NCBI GenBank assembly: GCA_946538875.1
Contig: CAMNHD010000002.1
Span: 1-29,343, forward strand
Length of the DNA: 29,343 nucleotides
Source: an uncultured Treponema sp.
GTDB lineage: Bacteria; Spirochaetota; Spirochaetia; Treponematales; Treponemataceae
Direction: 5' to 3'
Each line of letters opens with the position of its first letter. Position 1 is the first letter of the stretch. Positions 23,812 through 29,343 of this stretch are shown here, one piece after another. The position numbers were made by a program, and so were the translations under genes. The notes beneath the pieces are model-generated. The model did no database searches. It was given only the letters and a program-made list of their open reading frames with translations, and was not told the origin of the DNA.

Positions 23812-26634
23812 TTAAAGGTGGTCCGCAAGGAAAACCTGGAAGTCTTCCGGTTTAAGAGGGCGTGAATAGTAGTAGCCTTGTGCAAGGTCGCAGCCGATGC
23901 TCTGCAGGAACTGTACCTGTGACTGCTTTTCCACGCCTTCGCAGATAACTTTCTTGCCGAGCAGGTGAGACATTTCCACAACCTTGCTTAGTATCACACG
24001 AGAGTCGCTGGACGTGTCGGATCGGTCAAGGAAGCATTTATCAAGTTTTATTATATCCACTGGAATATCGTCCAGCATGTTTAGAGATGACTCTCCTGTG
24101 CCAAAATCATCCATGTTGACTTTAAAGCCTGAAGTATGAAGGAGGTTTGTCATATCCTTTAAGACTGAATTGTTCATGCCGGCTGCTCTTTCCAGTATCT
24201 CGAATTCCATCTGGCTGTGGTGTACATTGAATTTTGAAAAGACAAGGTTTATGTCGTCGACAAGCTGCTTTACATTTATGTGAAGGCGGGACAGATTTAC
24301 TGATATGGGAACACATGGCGTGTTGCTGTTGTTCAGGGCCTGCAGGAATTCAAGGACTGACTGAATTACATATTTGTCCACGATTGCGGCATATCCGTTT
24401 TTTTCAAAGACAGGTATGAATATGTTGGGACCGACAAGTCCGAGTTCGGGGCTGTTCCAGCGTATAAGAGCCTCTGCGCCTTCTATTTTTCCGGTGGCAA
24501 GATTTATTTTGGGCTGATACATAAGGAAGAATTCCTTATTTTTGATAGCCTTTTCCGCATAGCGTTCTATGTCTTCTTCAAACTGGAACTGGTGCTGCAT
24601 CTGAGCGTTGAACACCACATTGTTTTCTACGATACTTTCACGGACACTCTTGCGGGCGAATTCAGCCTTGCTTATCATTTCCTCGATTGTCTCAGGGCCG
24701 TTGTAGTTTGGGCCTGCATATACGCTGCCTGTCTTTATGACCAGGTGGTAGCGCTTTATGTCCAGATAAGTGGTAAAGTCATAGATGAATTTCTGAATCT
24801 TTGTTGAGACATCGGCCGGGTTTGTTACTGTGCTGAAGACAAAGAAGTTGTCGCCGTAGCCGTGGGAGATTAGCACCGAGTACTGCCGGGTTGTTTCCTT
24901 TAGACCGTTGCCCATCTGCTTTATGAGCTGATCGCCCCATTCCATACCGTAAAGCTGATTCAGACGCCTGAAACCGCGTATGTTGACGTTGAGCAGAAGA
25001 TAATTTTCTCTGGGTCTTGCCTGCATGATTTTTGAGGCTTCCCGGCGGAATTTTGTGTCGTTCCAAAGTCCTGTTGCATTGTCGTACTCAGCCATCTTCT
25101 TGTAATGTCTGTTGAAGTGGAAGACGGTTCCTATGAGAACTATGGAAATAAGCAGTATGATGCCCACAATCAGTATGATGCGCCTTGTGTAGACAATTCT
25201 TCGGGCGGGAACGTATTTTGTCACAAGCTGAAGATTGCTGGTGGCAGTCTGGTAGAAGTTTGCCGGGAACTGGTACATGGTGGCCATAAGAATGCCAAGA
25301 AGGTTGTCCTGATCCGGCCCGCTGATTCCGATGGAAACCGGGACATTGTAAGTAAGATTTTCCTTTATCTTGAGCGAGGGGTAGTCGCGGATGTCGAACA
25401 TTGACTTGAAGTAGAAACTGTGGGCAATAAGTGCATCAGCCTTGTGGTTTTCCACATATTCCATGCATCGCTGGACATCGGGAAGAACAAGAATTTCATA
25501 CTGTGGAAGGAGCTCTTTTAGGAAGGAAAGAAAAATGCGTCCCTCTTTTGTGAGTGCAATCTTGAGCTTGTTTGTGCCGCCGGAGGAAAAGCTCTTTGTG
25601 CTGATTATCTGGACAGGGACTTCGCAGATGGGAGGTGAATAGAGTATATCTGAATCAGCAGGACTGTCGTTGCCGGAGTTCAGGAAAAAATAGTTTTTTT
25701 TGGATTCTCTTTCTGTAGTGTCAACGTTTTGGTAGGCAAAGTTTAGGCCGGAGATGCTTTTTAGCTCCTGCCAGATATCCCTGTTGAGACCTGAGTAATC
25801 GTCGTAGGTGAAGAGTGAAAAAGGAGCGCTGTCGTCATTGCAGAGAACTGTTATTGTCGGATGGCGTGCAAGAAGCTGCTGCTCCTGCTTGTTGAGGTTT
25901 GTGAATGCAAGGGTTGAAAAACCGTTCACCCTGAGGGCAATGTCACGGGTGTAGAATAGATTGTCCTGTTCCAGTTGCTCAAGGGCATTGTCTATGGTGT
26001 CGCGTACCTTTTTATCCCGGCAGATAAAGTAGGAGCGTTCCGATGAAAGTGTCGCGATGATTTTATGACTGTAGTTCATGCGCTCCGTGGTTGAAACGCA
26101 GAGGTCCACTTTTCCGTTGAGCAGGGCCTGGTTCATTTCCTGTTCGGATGAATAGGGTATGGGAATGAATTCAACATTGTATGGTTTTGTAAGTTCAATG
26201 AGCTTTTGGAGTTGACCGGGAATGTCAGCGTGATAGCCGATGCGGGAACCTCCAAGGGCACTTATCGAGTTGAAGTAGAATCTGTTGTCGAAGTGGTTTG
26301 CAACCAGAATCTCATAGTTGATGGAGCAGGGATGGTTTGTGTAGAAAAAGTCTCTGCTGAGTGACTCCTCGTATCCGATGCTGCAAAGTACATCAACCCT
26401 GCCGGTGATGAGGTCGGTGAACTGTATGTTTTCAGAATCAGGAAGAAAAACAAAATCCCATCCGGTCTGTTGGTTTAGTTTTGTTATCAGAAGATTGTAA
26501 TAACTGTTGCCTATTCCTGAGGCATATTTGTCTTCCGGCAGCCCTGAGTTTATGGTGCTGATGCGGACTGTCTGGGCTGACAGAATGAGGGTGGCGGTGA
26601 GTAATATGAGGATTGAAGAAAGTCTTTTCCGCAT
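23812..26634 (-). CDS. Tandem periplasmic-sensor GGDEF(degenerate)-EAL protein, probable c-di-GMP phosphodiesterase
   Basis: A 940-residue inner-membrane signalling protein: signal peptide (to ~20), two SBP_bac_3-like flytrap domains (~22-240 and ~250-470), a transmembrane helix (~478-502), a GGDEF-like domain and an EAL domain. The GGDEF motif is Y593-G-D-N-F597, so the catalytic glutamate is missing and cyclase activity is unlikely. The EAL domain keeps E721-A-L, the asparagine in VNLSRL, DDFGTG (842-847), KLDK, EGVE and QGYYYSRPL, so it should hydrolyse cyclic di-GMP. The tandem flytrap input resembles BvgS-type sensors and implies control by a small molecule, perhaps an amino acid. The ATG follows GGGAG. 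It is probably monocistronic. Confidence 0.9.
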   Translation of the reverse strand: MRKRLSSILILLTATLILSAQTVRISTINSGLPEDKYASGIGNSYYNLLITKLNQQTGWDFVFLPDSENIQFTDLITGRVDVLCSIGYEESLSRDFFYTNHPCSINYEILVANHFDNRFYFNSISALGGSRIGYHADIPGQLQKLIELTKPYNVEFIPIPYSSEQEMNQALLNGKVDLCVSTTERMNYSHKIIATLSSERSYFICRDKKVRDTIDNALEQLEQDNLFYTRDIALRVNGFSTLAFTNLNKQEQQLLARHPTITVLCNDDSAPFSLFTYDDYSGLNRDIWQELKSISGLNFAYQNVDTTERESKKNYFFLNSGNDSPADSDILYSPPICEVPVQIISTKSFSSGGTNKLKIALTKEGRIFLSFLKELLPQYEILVLPDVQRCMEYVENHKADALIAHSFYFKSMFDIRDYPSLKIKENLTYNVPVSIGISGPDQDNLLGILMATMYQFPANFYQTATSNLQLVTKYVPARRIVYTRRIILIVGIILLISIVLIGTVFHFNRHYKKMAEYDNATGLWNDTKFRREASKIMQARPRENYLLLNVNIRGFRRLNQLYGMEWGDQLIKQMGNGLKETTRQYSVLISHGYGDNFFVFSTVTNPADVSTKIQKFIYDFTTYLDIKRYHLVIKTGSVYAGPNYNGPETIEEMISKAEFARKSVRESIVENNVVFNAQMQHQFQFEEDIERYAEKAIKNKEFFLMYQPKINLATGKIEGAEALIRWNSPELGLVGPNIFIPVFEKNGYAAIVDKYVIQSVLEFLQALNNSNTPCVPISVNLSRLHINVKQLVDDINLVFSKFNVHHSQMEFEILERAAGMNNSVLKDMTNLLHTSGFKVNMDDFGTGESSLNMLDDIPVDIIKLDKCFLDRSDTSSDSRVILSKVVEMSHLLGKKVICEGVEKQSQVQFLQSIGCDLAQGYYYSRPLKPEDFQVFLADHL

Positions 26635-26692
26635 GAATTCTCCCGATTCTTTTTGAAATTGGACTTCTGTTTAGAAATTATCCTTCATATAT

Positions 26693-26720
26693 AGTATACA
26701 CCTAAACTGGTATAATTCAA
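26693..26720 (-). promoter_or_regulatory. Candidate promoter of the EAL gene
   Basis: Read on the minus strand, TTGAAT (26715-26720) and TATACT (26693-26698) are separated by 16 bp. The leader would be about 50 nt and contains GGGAG before the ATG. Confidence 0.5.
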
Positions 26721-26780
26721 GGGTGATTTCATGTATGGGGATGTCGGGCTCACGGAAATCGATTTTTGAAAAAGAATGCC

Positions 26781-26930
26781 AAAGTGGCTGCCGGCCGCGT
26801 ACTGGTTTTGCGGAACCGTAAAGAGGCATACGCCCGATGCGGAAGGCGCCGCAGGCGTTCCCGGCTTGTCCGGGAATAAAACCTGTAGCAGCGGGGATCT
26901 TGAAAGGGACTGCCCTGCGGATTACGCTGT
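26781..26930 (+). repeat. GC-rich dispersed intergenic repeat, copy B
   Basis: The left part (26781-26818) matches copy C, and the right part (26828-26930) matches copy A in block order: ACGCCCGAT, GGCGCCGCAGGCG (shared with copy D), GCGGGGATCTTG and CCTGCGGATTACGC. It therefore joins the otherwise separate copies into one family. It fills most of the 337-bp gap between the end of pepF and the start of the EAL gene. A plus-strand frame across it (26776-26994) looks like a by-product of the GC-rich repeat and is not called as a gene. Confidence 0.6.
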
Positions 26931-26971
26931 TTTAGTGGATGGCCGCAGAGCAGTTCCGTTCAGAGAAAGAA

Positions 26972-28825
26972 TCATAGTGAATTCACGTATTTGACAAAGA
27001 TTTCAACTTCTTTGGCATACATGTCTATTCCAGTTTTCCAGAAGTCTTTTTTTGTGATGTCAAAGCCGGCCTTTAGGCAGAGTTCCTCGCATGACATGCT
27101 TCCTGTGTTGGAGAGAAGTGTCCTGTAGGTCTGTGCAAAGGCGGGGCCTTCCTGCTTGAAGCGGCTGTAGAGTCCTGCCGCAAAGAGCTGTCCGAATGCG
27201 TAGGGGAAATTGTAGAAGTCTAGTCCTGTGCTGTAGTAGTGTGACTTTACTGCCCACATATACTCGTGCCGTTCGGAGTTGAGGCCATTGCCGTATGACT
27301 TTTCCTGTGCCTGCTGCATGAGAGTGTTGAAGGATTGGGCATTGAGCTCTGTGTTTTCCCTTTGCTCAAAGACCGAACGTTCGAAATAAAAACGGCAGAG
27401 TATGTCCACCAGGACCTGGCTTGCATCCTGAAGGTCAAGATCTATGATGCGGATTTTGTCAAACCCTTGTGACTGGGCTATCATGTCCTGTTTTACTATT
27501 GTCTCCGCAAAGGTGCTTGCGCTTTCGGCAAGTGTCATTGGATAGGAATAGAATGCTGCGGGTTTGTCCTTCATGCAGTTGAAGTGGTAGGCGTGCCCCA
27601 ATTCGTGGGCAAGTGTGATTATGTCGCTGAACGAACCGGTGAAGTTGGAGAGTATGCGGCTCTGGTGTCCTTTTGGAAAGTCTTCGTCATAGGCGCCACC
27701 TACTTTTCCTGGACGTACTTCTGCGTCAATCCAGTTCTGGTCAAAGGCGTTCTTTGCAAAGTCGTGCATGTCGCTGCTGAAAGATGCGTATTCCTGTAGT
27801 ACATAGTCGCGTGCCTGGTCAAAGCTCCATGTTTTTTCAAGAATAGAATCTGGTTGGGCTGTGCCGGCTGTTACGGGTGCAAAGAGGTCGTAGAATGCGA
27901 TTCCCGGCTCCTCTGGAGTGCCAGCTGTGGCGCTTGCGGTGGAATTTGTCCTGCGTAGGAGAAGGGCTTTTGCCTGGAAGTATTTTCTCCACATCGGGAG
28001 TGCTTCTTCCAGTGATGAAACTAGTGCGTCCAGTGAGACTTTGCTTAGGCGGCTGGAAAAAAGTGCGCGGTCAAGTGCTGTGTTCCAGTGGCGGCGTTCA
28101 TTCAGCGTTACTGTCTGTCCCTTGAGGTTGTTGAGTGCGGCTGCAATTGCGATGCTGTTCTGGCTGAGCAGGCTCTTTTCCTTTTGCCATGACTCTTTGC
28201 GGAGTTTTGGGTCTGGGGAGTAGGCGTCGTTGCGAAGTTCGTTGAAGGTTTTGCCGGACTGGTCGTGCAGGTTTGAGATAATCTGTTCATGGAGCATTCC
28301 CCATGCGTCTCCTGCGGTGCGGTTCAGGTCTGCGGCGAGTTTTTCTTCCTGCGGGGACATAAGGTGTTTGGTCTGTTCCAGGATTTCCTCCAGCAGATAT
28401 TTGTATTCGGCATATTCTGGAAAGCGGGTGTAGAATGTGGCCAGGTACTTTTGGTGGGCAAGGAGCAGGGTGCTGAATTTTATTTCCTGCTGTTGGCTGC
28501 GGACGCTGATTTTGTCTATTGAACTGAGGTTGTGAACCAGTTCAGGATTTGTTGTGTCGGTGGAATAAGTGATATAAGCATAGGCGGACAGGGTTTGACC
28601 GAGTTCCGTCACGCGGTTGGAGGCCTGCAGATAGGTTGCGAGCCATGATTCAAAGTCAAAGCTTTCGTTTGCCTGACGGGTGAATTTGTCGGCTGTCTCA
28701 AGCAGAATGTCTACGTCATCCATGCGTGAGTTTAAGTCAGCAATTGCCTGTTTATATTCCGGACTATTTATTCCTGGGAAAATAGAGTCCAGGTTCCAGC
28801 GGGGTGTTGTATTGTTCTTTTCCAT
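26972..28825 (-). CDS. pepF: Oligoendopeptidase F (M3 zinc metallopeptidase)
   Basis: A cytoplasmic zinc peptidase that cuts short peptides. The 617-residue protein starts NTTPRWNLDSIFPGINSPEY, the usual PepF N-terminus, and has the metal site H407-E-L-G-H411 in LAHELGHAYHF, followed ~25 residues later by the glutamate-bearing helix TLAESASTFAET that supplies the third ligand. Length and motif spacing fit the M3B family. The ATG at 28825 has no Shine-Dalgarno; TACAAT ends 6 nt upstream. The gene begins 15 nt after the stop of the YkgJ-like gene, so it may also be read from that gene's transcript. Confidence 0.95.
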   Translation of the reverse strand: MEKNNTTPRWNLDSIFPGINSPEYKQAIADLNSRMDDVDILLETADKFTRQANESFDFESWLATYLQASNRVTELGQTLSAYAYITYSTDTTNPELVHNLSSIDKISVRSQQQEIKFSTLLLAHQKYLATFYTRFPEYAEYKYLLEEILEQTKHLMSPQEEKLAADLNRTAGDAWGMLHEQIISNLHDQSGKTFNELRNDAYSPDPKLRKESWQKEKSLLSQNSIAIAAALNNLKGQTVTLNERRHWNTALDRALFSSRLSKVSLDALVSSLEEALPMWRKYFQAKALLLRRTNSTASATAGTPEEPGIAFYDLFAPVTAGTAQPDSILEKTWSFDQARDYVLQEYASFSSDMHDFAKNAFDQNWIDAEVRPGKVGGAYDEDFPKGHQSRILSNFTGSFSDIITLAHELGHAYHFNCMKDKPAAFYSYPMTLAESASTFAETIVKQDMIAQSQGFDKIRIIDLDLQDASQVLVDILCRFYFERSVFEQRENTELNAQSFNTLMQQAQEKSYGNGLNSERHEYMWAVKSHYYSTGLDFYNFPYAFGQLFAAGLYSRFKQEGPAFAQTYRTLLSNTGSMSCEELCLKAGFDITKKDFWKTGIDMYAKEVEIFVKYVNSL

Positions 28826-28831
28826 GAACAG

Positions 28832-28860
28832 ATTGTAGCACTAAAGTTCTGTTTTGGAAA
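28832..28860 (-). promoter_or_regulatory. Candidate pepF promoter, placed for a leaderless transcript
   Basis: Read on the minus strand, TTTCCA (28855-28860, 4 of 6) and TACAAT (28832-28837, 5 of 6) are 17 bp apart. Six nt (CTGTTC) separate the -10 box from the pepF ATG. The boxes overlap the end of the upstream YkgJ-like gene. Confidence 0.45.
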
Positions 28861-29343
28861 TAGGAACACGCTTTTTGTATGCGGCCAGCTGTCCGGAGAT
28901 TTCCTCCGCTGAGTGCAGGGGGCCTTTGTTGATTCCGGGGCATTCCTTTGATTCTTTGTCCCAGGAGGACTGGTCTTTTATTACATGTGTCCAGAAGGGG
29001 TAGGTGCGGCACTGCACTGGGCGCGCGCTGTAAGCGGTGCAGCCTCCGTTCTGCCAGAAGATGCAGTCGTAGTTTGATTTTTCGCGCAGGGAGAGGAGTT
29101 TTTCGCCGGAGTCTGTGTCTATCCAGCGGCAATAGGCCAGTATAAACTGTCCTGGGGTGAGTTCTGCCCATCGGGCCAGGCGGTCAAGGTCGGTTTTGTC
29201 CAGCAGAACCATTCCGGGAAAGTCCCGGCAGCAGTGGGAGCATTGTTGGCAGGCAAAATTCAGACCGTCTTTGTAGAATGGCTGTTCTGCGCAAGTGCTG
29301 CCGGTTTTGGTAAGCGTGGACTGCTCCGCGCAAGTGCTGCCGG
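28841..29343 (-). CDS. YkgJ-family cysteine-cluster protein, 5'-partial
   Basis: The protein carries the YkgJ/CxxCxxCC pattern: FACQQCSHCCRDFPG, then CIFWQNGGCTAYSARPVQCR and YPFW. These cysteines are thought to bind metal or an Fe-S cluster; the function is unknown. The first in-frame ATG in the window (29212) would remove the first cysteine cluster, so it cannot be the true start. The frame stays open to the window edge with no ATG, GTG or TTG in between, so the start lies beyond 29343. The visible N-terminal part contains an unusual 13-residue-period repeat. It lies upstream of pepF with a 15-bp gap. Confidence 0.85.
   Translation of the reverse strand, partial: GSTCAEQSTLTKTGSTCAEQPFYKDGLNFACQQCSHCCRDFPGMVLLDKTDLDRLARWAELTPGQFILAYCRWIDTDSGEKLLSLREKSNYDCIFWQNGGCTAYSARPVQCRTYPFWTHVIKDQSSWDKESKECPGINKGPLHSAEEISGQLAAYKKRVPISKTEL
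29289..29343 (-). repeat. 39-nt-period direct repeat inside the YkgJ-like gene
   Basis: GCGCAAGTGCTGCCGG occurs at 29289-29304 and again at 29328-29343 (plus-strand text), a period of 39 nt or 13 codons. Both copies encode GSTCAEQ in frame on the minus strand, with silent differences (GCA-GAA against GCG-GAG). The array may continue past the window edge. Confidence 0.7.

Noticed and set aside
26776..26994. Plus-strand 72-codon frame between the EAL gene and pepF
   Set aside because: It lies almost wholly in the GC-rich dispersed repeat and overlaps the pepF 3' end; no ribosome-binding site or recognisable product.

Overview
The window looks like a chromosomal segment of a host-associated spirochaete, most likely a Treponema. 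That is inferred from gene content: many lipoproteins, a galactofuranose-type ABC system with a binding-protein-linked two-component system, anaerobe-type rubrerythrin, an alpha-2-macroglobulin lipoprotein, a tandem-sensor EAL protein, and GC-rich intergenic repeats. No rRNA, tRNA, CRISPR array or intact mobile element was seen.

Layout. 1-600: remnant of an IS4-type insertion sequence, with a 17-bp inverted repeat around its promoter, fused to what looks like the tail of a macrodomain gene. 599-2332: a YjbR-type protein and a secreted, outer-membrane-like protein, closed by a strong terminator. 2333-4533 (minus): a sodium:alanine-type symporter, a long non-coding stretch with a GC-rich repeat, and a small PspC protein. 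4720-5397: orotate phosphoribosyltransferase (pyrE), apparently leaderless.

5671-14604 is the main functional unit. A plus-strand operon encodes a sugar-binding lipoprotein, a double ATPase and two permeases (YtfQ/YtfR/YtfT/YjfF-like). It meets tail-to-tail, 7 bp apart, a minus-strand operon encoding a second, paralogous binding lipoprotein, a YesM/LytS-type sensor kinase and a REC-AraC response regulator. The simple model is that the second binding protein reports sugar to the kinase and the regulator activates the transporter operon, whose upstream region carries three helically phased repeats.

14859-16433: rubrerythrin with a near-consensus promoter and an alpha/beta-hydrolase lipoprotein. 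16511-23795: a 2002-residue thioester-containing alpha-2-macroglobulin lipoprotein and a LEA14/WHy-like lipoprotein. 23812-26634 (minus): a membrane protein with two periplasmic flytrap domains, a degenerate GGDEF domain and an intact EAL domain. 26972-28825 (minus): oligoendopeptidase F. 28841 to the window end (minus): a YkgJ-type cysteine-cluster protein whose N-terminus runs off the window through an in-frame 39-nt repeat.

Recurring themes: three genes (pyrE, the second binding protein, pepF) have a -10 box exactly 6 nt before ATG and no Shine-Dalgarno, so they may be leaderless. GC-rich repeats lie just 3' of four genes; the three that share sequence blocks have the same orientation relative to the gene they follow.
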